A DNA stretch of 64,000 bases, taken from contig CAXXIB010000003.1 of the NCBI GenBank assembly GCA_963675925.2, positions 310,001 through 374,000 on the forward strand, read 5' to 3'. Positions within the stretch are counted from its first letter, which is position 1. Each line of letters opens with the position of its first letter. A model generated the notes under the pieces. The model had not been told where the DNA came from, searched no databases, and worked only from the letters and a program-made list of their open reading frames with translations. The position numbers and the translations under genes were made by a program. The DNA comes from CAXXOK01 sp963675925. GTDB lineage: Bacteria > Bacillota > Clostridia > Christensenellales > Aristaeellaceae. Below, piece after piece: positions 17,807-25,664 of this stretch.

Positions 17807-19262
17807 GCTGCTCATCTCCTTCCGGTGTCCTGTCTTCAATTCTGCCCAGCACAATATGGCTGTTGCCACCGCTTTTCGTAACCTCCGGTAAGCTGATAGA
17901 TAGCTCCTCGCTGAGGATTTCCATTACGCGCGGTGAGCAGAACCCGCCCTGGCAGCGACCCATTCCAGCGCGAACACGCCGCTTGACGCCATCTACCGTG
18001 GTGGCGCCGACCGGCCTGCCTATGGCAAACCGGATTTCCGCTTCGGTGATATGTTCACAGCGGCACACTACATTGCCGTAGGCCGGATTTGCCTGATATG
18101 CCTGTTGCTTTTCCTCGGCACTCATTTCGGCAAACGGCTTGGGATAGGCTGGCGGCGGTAAAAATTTGTCTTTGCGGGATAAGCCTGTATCGCCGGCAAT
18201 CATCTCCGCCAGATACTGCCCAATGGCCGGGGCTGACGATAGACCTGGGCTTTCGATCCCGACCGTCTCATATGCGCCGGGTACGCCGTCCACTGCGCCG
18301 ATGATGAAATCCCCACCGGCTTCATGTGCGCGTATACCCGAAAAAGTCGTGATGGCCGATTTGACCGATTCTTCCGGCCAGGTCAGCGTTGTAATCTCGC
18401 GTATTGTTTTCAGGGCTTCAGCTGTTGTGGAAACATCGGTGCCATCTTCAATATCTCTGGCCGTCGGCCCTAAAAGCAAGCCGTTGTGCAGGGTTGGTGT
18501 AATCAGCACACCCTTGCCCATTTTGGATGGCGTTTGAAACATGGAGTGCGAAAACATGGGCTTATCCTTGCGGTCAAGCAGGTAATACTCCCCTTTGCGC
18601 GGCGTGATGCTCACCTTGTTTTCGGACAGTTGATTGTGCAGCTCACCCGACCCGATACCGGCGCAGTTGACGATAATATCCGCGCGAATATCCCCGCAGT
18701 TCGTTAAAAGAATGAAGCCGTTTTCTTGCTTTTGAATGGAGAGTACGTTTGTATTGAACAGAAACGCAACGCCGTTTATCTTTGCGTGATCGGCCAGCGC
18801 GTAGGTAAGTTCGTACGGGGAAACGGATGCAGCGCTTTTCACATGCAGCGCGGCCTTTACGGCCGGATTGGTGTGCGGTTCCAGCGCAAGTACCTGCTCG
18901 CTTCCTATGATTTCTATCTCTTCGACACCGTTTTCGATGCCCTGCTTCAGCAACTGATGGAGAACTTCAATTTGCTCGTCATCAAAGGCCAAAACCAAAG
19001 CGCCGTTACGAGCGTATGGCACGGATAGCTCCTTACAGAGCGATTCATACATGCGGCTGCCCTGCACATTGAATTTGGCCTTGTTTGTGCCTTTCTTATT
19101 GTCAAATCCGGCGTGAACCAACCCACTGTTGGCCTTGCTCGCGCCTTCCGATACATCCGCCGCGCGGTCAACAAGCAGAATATCGGCCTGATATGCGCTT
19201 AACTCTCTAGCGACCGCACAGCCGATAACGCCGCCTCCGATGATTACGATTTTCGGTTTCAA
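17799..19262 (-). CDS. FAD-dependent oxidoreductase with BFD [2Fe-2S] domain (GlpA-like)
   Basis: A 487-residue flavoprotein. The N-terminal DAO domain starts PKIVIIGGGVIGCAVARELS, followed by EGASKANSGLVHAGFD, typical of anaerobic glycerol-3-phosphate dehydrogenase large subunits. The C-terminal BFD-like domain has VCRCEHITEAEI and GMGRCQGGFCSPRV, whose four cysteines should bind a [2Fe-2S] cluster. Start is TTG 19262, with GGAGG 7 bases upstream, and the TTGA overlaps the stop of tcdA. Catalyses oxidation of sn-glycerol-3-phosphate to dihydroxyacetone phosphate by family; L-2-hydroxyglutarate-like substrates are an alternative. Confidence 0.9.
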   Translation of the reverse strand: MKPKIVIIGGGVIGCAVARELSAYQADILLVDRAADVSEGASKANSGLVHAGFDNKKGTNKAKFNVQGSRMYESLCKELSVPYARNGALVLAFDDEQIEVLHQLLKQGIENGVEEIEIIGSEQVLALEPHTNPAVKAALHVKSAASVSPYELTYALADHAKINGVAFLFNTNVLSIQKQENGFILLTNCGDIRADIIVNCAGIGSGELHNQLSENKVSITPRKGEYYLLDRKDKPMFSHSMFQTPSKMGKGVLITPTLHNGLLLGPTARDIEDGTDVSTTAEALKTIREITTLTWPEESVKSAITTFSGIRAHEAGGDFIIGAVDGVPGAYETVGIESPGLSSAPAIGQYLAEMIAGDTGLSRKDKFLPPPAYPKPFAEMSAEEKQQAYQANPAYGNVVCRCEHITEAEIRFAIGRPVGATTVDGVKRRVRAGMGRCQGGFCSPRVMEILSEELSISLPEVTKSGGNSHIVLGRIEDRTPEGDEQHA

Positions 19263-20005
19263 TGTCGATCCTCCATAGTCCTGCGGTGCAGCAAGGTTTC
19301 CACCCCATCATACGCCATGTACAATCCCGCTACGGACGGCACATAGGCAACCGACCCCGGTGCCGGGCGTGTGCCATTTTTCGCCGGAATGCTTTCGGCC
19401 GTCGTAAGCGCTTCCTCGGTGGAGTAAACGCAGCGCAGGGCCTGAATACCACGCTTACGAAGCTCCTTGCGCATAACGCGCGACAAAGCGCAGTTACTGG
19501 TTTGATATATATCGCCAAGCTGAATCATGGTAGGATTCAGCCGGTTTCCCATACCCATACTGGAGATGACGGGAATATTGCGTTTGTTGCAGGTTTCGAT
19601 GATGAGAAGCTTCGCCGCTATGGTGTCCACGGCGTCAATGACAAGATTTACATCCGTGTCGATTTCCACTGGCGAATCCGGCAGATGAAACTGCTCCACG
19701 CCTTGAATGATGAGATTTGGATTGATATCCAGCAAGCGCGTGCGGGTAACGCTGACTTTGCTTTGTCCAACGGTTGATTGCAACGCGCCAAGCTGGCGAT
19801 TGATATTGCTTTCATCGAAAACATCTTTGTCCACAATCGTCAGTTTCCCAACGCCCATACGGGCCAAAGCTTCCGCAGCATAGCTGCCAACGCCGCCAAG
19901 ACCAAAGATCATGACATGCGCGGTATGGAGCAGCGTAAGCTGCTCTTTAGACAGCAGCAGTGCTGTTCTCATTTCGCGAGGTTCCGCACTGCCGTTTTGC
20001 ATCAT
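19259..20005 (-). CDS. tcdA: tRNA threonylcarbamoyladenosine dehydratase
   Basis: An E1-like adenylating enzyme that cyclises t6A37 of tRNA. The ATP-binding motif HVMIFGLGGVGSYAAEALARMGVG lies at about residues 31-54, followed by IVDKDVFDESNINRQ and the NLVIDAVDTIAAK segment, all characteristic of TcdA. Length about 248 residues. ATG 20005 or 20002 follow an AAAGAAAGG ribosome site at 5 and 8 bases; the choice changes one residue. Unusually, it overlaps and is coupled to the GlpA-like flavoprotein gene, with which it has no obvious functional link. Confidence 0.92.
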   Translation of the reverse strand: MMQNGSAEPREMRTALLLSKEQLTLLHTAHVMIFGLGGVGSYAAEALARMGVGKLTIVDKDVFDESNINRQLGALQSTVGQSKVSVTRTRLLDINPNLIIQGVEQFHLPDSPVEIDTDVNLVIDAVDTIAAKLLIIETCNKRNIPVISSMGMGNRLNPTMIQLGDIYQTSNCALSRVMRKELRKRGIQALRCVYSTEEALTTAESIPAKNGTRPAPGSVAYVPSVAGLYMAYDGVETLLHRRTMEDRH

Positions 20006-20062
20006 TTTCACCTTTCTTTATCAGCGATTATATTGGTATTATCATACATCAACATCGGTAAA

Positions 20063-20091
20063 TTGACAATCAATCTCAGTCGTGCTACAGT
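20063..20091 (+). promoter_or_regulatory. Promoter for the amidohydrolase/ATP-grasp cluster
   Basis: TTGACA (20063-20068), a 17-base spacer and TACAGT (20086-20091), 53 bases before ATG 20145. On the other strand a TATAAT (20032-20027) may serve tcdA, but with a poor -35. Confidence 0.65.
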
Positions 20092-20144
20092 ACTGTTTGG
20101 CGTGTAATACGTCGTTATTGTTCACCTTTTTAGGAGGGAAATCC

Positions 20145-20789
20145 ATGACCTGTGAGCAGCAACTGGATCGTGCGCTAGCATATTTTACCGACCAAGACCA
20201 CAAAGCCAGTTTTGAAATATTAGACGGAAACGGTGCGGTGATGTTCTCTGCTCCGCATTCAGTGCTCCAGACCCGCAACGGCACCAATAAAGCGGCTGAA
20301 CGCTATACCGGTATACTCTGCAAAATTCTCAATGAAGAATACAAATACCCTGTAATCTATAAAACCCGTCATTTAATGGACGATGCCAATTATGACCAGG
20401 TCAGTGACTACCGCGAAGCGCTTTGCCGCTTCCTGCATAAAAACAATATTCGCTACCTCATCGATCTGCACCAGCTCAATCCCGGCCGCGAAATGGATGT
20501 TTGTGTAGGCACCGGCAACGGTAAAAATATTTTTGGTAAAAGAGAACTGGTTGATATTGCTCGCGAATGCTTTGTACCAAACGGTATCAAAAATATCACC
20601 GTGGATAAACCCTTTCCCGCTGCAAACCGTAATACGGTGTGTGCGACTGTCGCCAGCTGTTGTGATATTCCGGCCATCCAGCTGGAGATTAACTCCAATC
20701 TTCTCATTCAGGGTTCGGACGGATATCGCCTGTCCGATGTACTGAAATCACTGCATGAATTAGCGGACAGACTGAACGCATTGAAATAA
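20145..20789 (+). CDS. N-formylglutamate amidohydrolase-like protein
   Basis: A 214-residue predicted metal-dependent amidohydrolase. Family-like features are AVMFSAPHSVLQTRNG (a His at the metal-ligand position), a Tyr/Arg-rich middle, IRYLIDLHQLNPGREMDV with the second His, and IPAIQLEINSNLL near the C-terminus, where a conserved Glu is expected. ATG 20145 follows TAGGAGGG; a longer reading from 20082 would overlap the promoter. The next gene, an ATP-grasp ligase, starts 13 bases later. Together they could make and hydrolyse an amide or peptide bond, perhaps a glutamyl conjugate, but the substrate is unknown. Confidence 0.7.
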   Translation: MTCEQQLDRALAYFTDQDHKASFEILDGNGAVMFSAPHSVLQTRNGTNKAAERYTGILCKILNEEYKYPVIYKTRHLMDDANYDQVSDYREALCRFLHKNNIRYLIDLHQLNPGREMDVCVGTGNGKNIFGKRELVDIARECFVPNGIKNITVDKPFPAANRNTVCATVASCCDIPAIQLEINSNLLIQGSDGYRLSDVLKSLHELADRLNALK

Positions 20790-20802
20790 AGGGGACTTGC
20801 GA

Positions 20803-21675
20803 ATGCTCAAGGGTCTTCTGGTCGTCAACGCGTTTTTGCATGTTTCGAAGTTTGACGAACTCTATCAAATTCTGGTCGATTCCGCTAAGCGCAGCGGTAT
20901 TGCACTTTCGATGACCAACAATGCTAATGTTTTACTGCAAATCAACAATCCGGACTTCCGTAAGGATATGCCGGATTTTGTGCTGTATTGGGATAAAGAT
21001 GTAAAGGCCGCGCGGCTGCTGGAACAGCTTGGTATCCCCGTGTTCAATCCGGCGGATAGCATATTGCAGTGTGATGATAAAGCGCTGACTTATCTTGCAC
21101 TAAAACAAGCCGGTATTCCGATGCCAAAGACCGTATTGGTCCCCAAAACCTTCCCCAATGTCGGCTATACGGATACAAACTTTCTGGATGAAGCCGCAGC
21201 CCAGCTGGGATTCCCCCTGGTTCTTAAGGAGTGTTTTGGCTCATTTGGTAAGCAGGTTTACCAGTTTCAGGATCTGGAGTCCCTGCGGGAAAAGGTGATT
21301 GCGCTCCGTTCAACGCCAATGATGCTGCAGGAAATGGTGCAGTCAAGCTTTGGCCGCGATATTCGGATTAACGTAGTCGGTGACGCGGTGGTTGCCAGTA
21401 TATTTCGTCATAACGAACACGGCGATTTCCGCAGCAATATTACGCTGGGCGGCAGTATGGAACCCTATACCCCATCACAGCAGGAAACAGATATTGCTGT
21501 ACGCGCGGTAAAAGAGCTGGGTCTTGCATTTGCCGGGGTGGACGTATTGTTTGGTGATGAAGGGCCGCTGATTTGTGAAGTCAACTCAAACGCCCACTTT
21601 AAATCAACACTGGATTGCACGGGAATCAATATGGCGGATGCTATTTTTGACCATATTCGAAAGAGTTTGCAGTGA
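20803..21675 (+). CDS. RimK-like ATP-grasp ligase (first of a pair)
   Basis: A 290-residue ATP-grasp enzyme expected to join a carboxylate to an amine through an acyl phosphate. The N-terminal domain ends at VFNPADSILQCDDKALTYLALKQAGIPMP, as in RimK/LysX. The core contains LVLKECFGSFGKQVYQF, the ATP-binding MMLQEMVQSSFGRDIRINVVGD, and the Mg-binding LICEVNSNAHF with the ExN pair. ATG 20803 has AAAGGGG upstream; TTG 20797 is less likely. Its stop overlaps the second ATP-grasp gene by GTGA. Glutamate or another amino acid is a likely donor by family, not shown. Confidence 0.85.
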   Translation: MLKGLLVVNAFLHVSKFDELYQILVDSAKRSGIALSMTNNANVLLQINNPDFRKDMPDFVLYWDKDVKAARLLEQLGIPVFNPADSILQCDDKALTYLALKQAGIPMPKTVLVPKTFPNVGYTDTNFLDEAAAQLGFPLVLKECFGSFGKQVYQFQDLESLREKVIALRSTPMMLQEMVQSSFGRDIRINVVGDAVVASIFRHNEHGDFRSNITLGGSMEPYTPSQQETDIAVRAVKELGLAFAGVDVLFGDEGPLICEVNSNAHFKSTLDCTGINMADAIFDHIRKSLQ

Positions 21676-22499
21676 AAGCTAAAAAAAGCGGATGGCTTTT
21701 GTACGATGCTGGCGATTATGAAGATAACCGCATGTTTGCTGCACATATGCAAGACAAGGCACAACCGCTTGGCCTAGAGCTGCAAGTTGTGTTCACCCAT
21801 ACTCTTGCATTTCCGCTGCATACCCAACCGGATTTTGTGATATCGCGGCAGCGCAACCCTAAAATCAGCCAAGCTCTGGAACGGGAAGGGATTCCCGTCT
21901 TTAACTCTGCCAAGGTCTGTAAAATCTGTAATGATAAGCGTGCGACGCATGCGTTTCTTCAGGGATTACCGCAGATGGAAACGCATTTTGTGGATAGCGA
22001 TGCAACATATCAACCCACTGATGATACATATCCGTTGGTTATCAAACCGGCTCTGGGCCATGGCGGTGACCGTGTTGTTTTGGCGGAAAACGAAGCGGAA
22101 CTTCGGGGTGCGCTTGCTGCTATTCTTCCAAAGCCAGCGCTTGTACAGGAAACGGCCAGCGGAGCAGGCCGTGATTTGCGCGTTTATGTGCTTTTTGGAA
22201 ACATCGTGGCGGCTGTTATGCGCACTGCCAAAGAGGGCATTGTGAGCAATTACAAACGCGGCGGGACGATCGAACTGCATACGGTAACGGAGGCAGAAAC
22301 AGCGCTTGTCAGCAAGATTTTGCAGCGCTTTGCAGAGCACGGTGCTCCCCTATCGTTTGCAGGCGTGGATATGCTCTATCAAGACGGCAAACCGGTTGTC
22401 AGCGAAGTGGAAGATGTCGTCGGCAGCCGGATGCTTTATCAGCTGAGCGATATTGATATCATCGACCTATATATTCAGGAAATCGCAAAGCGTTTATAA
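21672..22499 (+). CDS. Divergent ATP-grasp protein (second of a pair)
   Basis: A 275-residue ATP-grasp protein translationally coupled to its neighbour through a GTGA overlap (GTG start). The layout matches: VFNSAKVCKICNDKRATHAFLQ, then YPLVIKPALGHGGDRVVL, ALVQETASGAGRDLRVYVLFGN and YQDGKPVVSEVEDVVGSRMLY. In this copy the metal-binding EVNxN of RimK is EVEDVVGSR, so the metal site or the reaction may differ from the first enzyme. The last 25 bases overlap the 3' end of the convergent kinase gene. Two unequal ligases in a row suggest sequential additions or a heteromeric enzyme. Confidence 0.8.
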   Translation: MKAKKSGWLLYDAGDYEDNRMFAAHMQDKAQPLGLELQVVFTHTLAFPLHTQPDFVISRQRNPKISQALEREGIPVFNSAKVCKICNDKRATHAFLQGLPQMETHFVDSDATYQPTDDTYPLVIKPALGHGGDRVVLAENEAELRGALAAILPKPALVQETASGAGRDLRVYVLFGNIVAAVMRTAKEGIVSNYKRGGTIELHTVTEAETALVSKILQRFAEHGAPLSFAGVDMLYQDGKPVVSEVEDVVGSRMLYQLSDIDIIDLYIQEIAKRL

Positions 22500-23353
22500 G
22501 CGATTGATGTAAGCTGTTTTACGATAGTCTGATCGCCAGGCCGCAAAGCCGGGTGTTTTTGCAGCAGTTTGCGGATCAGTAGCTGTAGCTGCGTGTCAAT
22601 CGTATCCGATAGCGTTAGGGCCGCACCGTCAAGCACTGCGGCGTAGGGATAGCTGTATTGCTTTGAATCAAATGCCGGAAGCTTAGCACAAAGCGCTTGA
22701 TGCATTAAAATGCCCAGCGCAAATGTATCAACCTTCCGGTTCAGCCGTAGGGATTTCCCAGTTGCCAGCCGATAGGCTTCGGGTGACAAGTAGACCGGGT
22801 CAATGGCAAGCTCATCGCTGGCCTCCGGCGGAGCGATTTCGGCAAAGCTAGAATCAAAATCAATCAGCCGCGCCCGTACAGTGCCGTTGGCTAACTCCAC
22901 AATAACGTGCTCCGGCTTCAAATCAGCGTGCACAATACCCACTGCATGCAGCGCCTGCAAGCTCTCTGCCAAAGCAATCAGCACTTTCACCCTGTCGCTG
23001 TCTTGCGCAGGCTGGAAGCTATCCAGTGTTTGATACTCCGTGCCCAAATACAAGGATGCGGAGTAGTAGTGCCCGTCATGCACAAAAAAGTCTTCCACAT
23101 GGACTACGTAATCAGCTGAAACGCGCTTTAGCGCATCATACAGCGCAAGTTTGCGCGTTTCAAACAACGCACATTGCTTCCTGCGCATGTTTACATGGCG
23201 CGTTGGCTGCGCTGTGGTTTGCACAGGCTGCACAGGGCCCAGAAATTCTTTTAGAAAGTAGTCGGTATGATCTTTATTAGCAACACACCAGCGAGCGTTG
23301 CCGCTACCGGCTGTTGCAAAGGGAGTTATTACGGTGTAGTTGCCGATTTGCAT
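22475..23353 (-). CDS. Serine/threonine protein kinase-like protein
   Basis: A 292-residue eukaryotic-type kinase domain with no extra domains. Visible elements are a presumed VAIK-type Lys in YFLKEFLGP, the catalytic loop HADLKPEHVIVE (Arg of HRD replaced by Ala, and the Mg-binding Asn of DLKPxN replaced by His), LIDFDSSF at the DFG position, and DPVYLSPEAY with VDTFALGILMHQAL in the C-lobe. These substitutions make activity uncertain, although the catalytic Asp and Lys remain. ATG 23353 fits the domain start; upstream in-frame codons lie in the vWA gene. It lies 10 bases after that gene. Confidence 0.85.
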   Translation of the reverse strand: MQIGNYTVITPFATAGSGNARWCVANKDHTDYFLKEFLGPVQPVQTTAQPTRHVNMRRKQCALFETRKLALYDALKRVSADYVVHVEDFFVHDGHYYSASLYLGTEYQTLDSFQPAQDSDRVKVLIALAESLQALHAVGIVHADLKPEHVIVELANGTVRARLIDFDSSFAEIAPPEASDELAIDPVYLSPEAYRLATGKSLRLNRKVDTFALGILMHQALCAKLPAFDSKQYSYPYAAVLDGAALTLSDTIDTQLQLLIRKLLQKHPALRPGDQTIVKQLTSIAYKRFAIS

Positions 23354-23363
23354 GGCAAGTGCC

Positions 23364-24044
23364 TTATATCGTATTGCAGATTGCGTCAATGACCTGCTGA
23401 TAGTCCAGTTCCCCCAGCCCTTCGCTGACGGTTTGCACATGAATAACCTGCGCCCACTCGGACGAAATGCGGTTCCACTCCGGTGCGTCCGGCGCGAAAA
23501 TCAGTAAGCGCTTTGCGTTTTCATCCATCGCGCCGCCGAGCTGTTCATCTTCCCACCACAGGCTGAGTTCATCAAAATCCTTGGCCATCCCCTCGGGATA
23601 CCAGGGTGCATCCTTACCAAAGCCAATTTCGTGGGTCGGGGCATCGGACCACATAACTATTATATGGCGTTTTTTGATGCCATCCCTGGTCCATTCACTG
23701 CGGATAGCATAGCCAAGCGCCTCCAGGCCGTCTTCGGGGATATCGCCGCCGCCGGAAGCAGATATACTGTGCACACTGTCGTCGAGTTTCTGCTCATCCT
23801 GCGGCAGGGTGAAAAACTCGCTGGACATCATCGCACGTTCTCCGTCGGCCAGATAATCGCGGAAGGTAATCACGCGCACGCGAAGCTGACTGATGACTTT
23901 ATTCTTTTTTTGCATTGTTTCGGTCACGTCCCGGTAAAAATGCAGGGCGTTTTCCTTCACAAAATCAATCACGTGCCGCATGCTGCCCGTAGCGTCGATG
24001 CATAGCACCATATCCACATGATAGCTAAGCTGATACTTCTCCAT
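23364..24044 (-). CDS. von Willebrand factor A-domain protein
   Basis: A 226-residue cytoplasmic vWA domain. The MIDAS motif is VDMVLCIDATGSM at residues 11-23, followed by VRVITFRDYLADGER, SISASGGGDIPEDGLEALGYA and HIIVMWSDAPTHE. The FRDY and GGGDxPEDG segments resemble the vWA domains that accompany protein kinases (VwkA- and TerY-type). No signal peptide or membrane segment. ATG 24044 has GAGGA upstream. Together with the downstream kinase gene it forms a two-gene unit, probably a scaffold/kinase pair; I see no PP2C or Ter gene next to it. Confidence 0.85.
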   Translation of the reverse strand: MEKYQLSYHVDMVLCIDATGSMRHVIDFVKENALHFYRDVTETMQKKNKVISQLRVRVITFRDYLADGERAMMSSEFFTLPQDEQKLDDSVHSISASGGGDIPEDGLEALGYAIRSEWTRDGIKKRHIIVMWSDAPTHEIGFGKDAPWYPEGMAKDFDELSLWWEDEQLGGAMDENAKRLLIFAPDAPEWNRISSEWAQVIHVQTVSEGLGELDYQQVIDAICNTI

Positions 24045-24209
24045 GAAACCATCCTCTGTATCCAGATGTTTACTGCTACTATTCTGCACGTAGACAGCGT
24101 TCTCCTTGTTGATAGTAGAAAACCGCGTAGGCTTTTATAAGAAGGAAGCGCTGTGTAGTATGTCGAAATCAACCCAAAACGCAATGCATGCGGAGGGACA
24201 ACAACGAGT

Positions 24210-24899
24210 ATGAAAACCTTTAAGGTTCTGGGTGCGGTTTTTTGTGTTTTCGGTTGTATTTTAACGTTGCTTGGCGTTCTGACTTCGATTTTACCGCTGA
24301 TTGAAAACGAGCAGCTCAAGCTGATTCTCAGCTCTTTTCAGGAACCAAGCGCCGATCCGCTGACCAACACGCTGAACGCTATTGTGCTGTTCTGCCTGCG
24401 TTCAGGCTATTTTCTTTTGTTTTGCGGTATCTCGGTCACGATTGCGGGTGGGCTAATCAGTACGTCCGCATATAAGCTGCTAAAAGCAGAGTCGAAAAAA
24501 GAGACAGTGCATGAGATTGCAATGAAACCGCTGGAACCGGCTTCCGCTCCAAAACCAGTGTATTATCCAGGTGGTGCAGAGCCGCCGATCATGCCGGCTG
24601 AAGCGCAAAGCGCGTCGCCGCGGGTTAGCACCACGATGAAACTTCCGAAAATCGAGCTTATAACGGACACGGATGACCTTGACGATGAATCGGCCGAGAC
24701 GGACGGGGAAAAGCTAATGCGAAACGACGCGGTATTATCAGCGCAGGATCAGTTTATGCGTCCGTCCAAGCCGGATTATTCCCTTTATCCAAGCAATACT
24801 TCCGCCAAGCAACCAAAGGGCCGCAAGCAATCCGGCAGTCAAACACGAGGGTCGAATCGCCCCAGAATTGTGAGCACAATGGGCAAAAGACCCTTGTAA
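24210..24899 (+). CDS. Two-TM membrane protein with long disordered tail
   Basis: 229 residues, unrecognised. Two hydrophobic helices (about 5-32 and 61-88) are separated by a short polar loop. They are followed by a hydrophilic tail of about 140 residues, rich in Pro, Ser, Asp and Glu at first and basic at the end (KQPKGRKQSGSQTRGSNRPR). GGAGGG lies about 13 bases before the ATG, wider than usual. The gene ends 12 bases before the predicted operator of the two-component operon and is probably a separate transcript. Function unknown. Confidence 0.65.
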   Translation: MKTFKVLGAVFCVFGCILTLLGVLTSILPLIENEQLKLILSSFQEPSADPLTNTLNAIVLFCLRSGYFLLFCGISVTIAGGLISTSAYKLLKAESKKETVHEIAMKPLEPASAPKPVYYPGGAEPPIMPAEAQSASPRVSTTMKLPKIELITDTDDLDDESAETDGEKLMRNDAVLSAQDQFMRPSKPDYSLYPSNTSAKQPKGRKQSGSQTRGSNRPRIVSTMGKRPL

Positions 24900-24911
24900 T
24901 TTGCTTTATAA

Positions 24912-24979
24912 ATCCTCATGAAATTCTCATCAAAGCGTTAGGGTATTCTCAAGCAACACCATGGTGTGTATGGTACGAT
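24912..24979 (+). promoter_or_regulatory. Predicted response-regulator operator and promoter of the two-component operon
   Basis: Two adjacent 11-bp direct repeats, ATCCTCATGAA (24912-24922) and ATTCTCATCAA (24923-24933), are followed after 11 bases by ATTCTCAAGCA (24945-24955). A -10 box TACGAT (24974-24979) lies 18 bases later. There is no good -35; the third repeat takes its place, as in activation by OmpR/PhoB-type regulators. The same arrangement recurs at 55766-55699 on the minus strand. Confidence 0.75.
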
Positions 24980-25028
24980 GATATCGGTTCAAAATACCAC
25001 TACAAACACCACCAAAGGAGAGTTGAAC

Positions 25029-25649
25029 ATGGCTAAATACACCATACAAGACATTGATATCATCCGCCGCAAGAGCGGACTGACCTACAACGAGGCTGTT
25101 TCCATTCTTAAGTATCATAACGGCAGCCTGACCCAGGCACTGCTCGACCTTGAAAAGAACGGCAAAATCCGGGAACACGAAACCAAGACCAGCACGACCG
25201 GCAGAGGCAGAAACCGCAACATCTTCTACATTCTCTATCGCCTGCGGCTGAAGATCAGCAAAGAAAACATTGTGATCCTCAATCTGTCCGCCCTGTTTAT
25301 GATCTTCGCACTGCTGTTTGCGCCGTGGGTTGTTATCGTAGGCATGCTGTTTGCACTGGTGATGGGCTATCACATCCGTATTGACCGCCGGAGCAAAGAG
25401 TTTGAGGACGTCTCTTTGGAGCAAAACATCAAGCACGCGGGCGAAAACATCAAACAAACGGTGGATAACATCATCCGTGAATCTGCCAAGGACGATGAAG
25501 AGATGCAGTCCGATGTACCGGAAGTGAAAGAAACCCGTAACGAATCGCCTGCCAGCGGCACCCAACCTGTGGATGTTGAACTGCCGGAAGACGGTGAATA
25601 TACCATCAAGGAAGACGATGACGGATACCACGAGGCCAGCATCGGCTAA
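25029..25649 (+). CDS. UBA-like domain plus membrane-helix protein (DUF4342-like)
   Basis: 206 residues. An N-terminal three-helix UBA-like domain (about 5-45: IQDIDIIRRKSGLTYNEAVSILKYHNGSLTQALLDLEK) is followed by a basic linker. Then comes a membrane hairpin or helix pair (NIVILNLSALFMIFALLFAPWVVIVGMLFALVMGYHIRI, about 79-117) and an acidic cytoplasmic tail. It is the first gene of the operon with the response regulator (15 bases on) and histidine kinase. Its membrane segment is closely similar to that of the protein at 55365-55649. The start MAKYT is preceded by AAAGGAG. It may be a target and modulator of the kinase, sensing envelope state; this is inference. Confidence 0.8.
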   Translation: MAKYTIQDIDIIRRKSGLTYNEAVSILKYHNGSLTQALLDLEKNGKIREHETKTSTTGRGRNRNIFYILYRLRLKISKENIVILNLSALFMIFALLFAPWVVIVGMLFALVMGYHIRIDRRSKEFEDVSLEQNIKHAGENIKQTVDNIIRESAKDDEEMQSDVPEVKETRNESPASGTQPVDVELPEDGEYTIKEDDDGYHEASIG

Positions 25650-25664
25650 CCGGAGGGAGCACCC

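Noticed and set aside
22475..24044. Full TerY-type tellurite/phage stress triad
   Set aside because: Only the vWA and kinase members are present; no PP2C phosphatase or Ter protein is adjacent (the PP2C at 60935 belongs to prkC).
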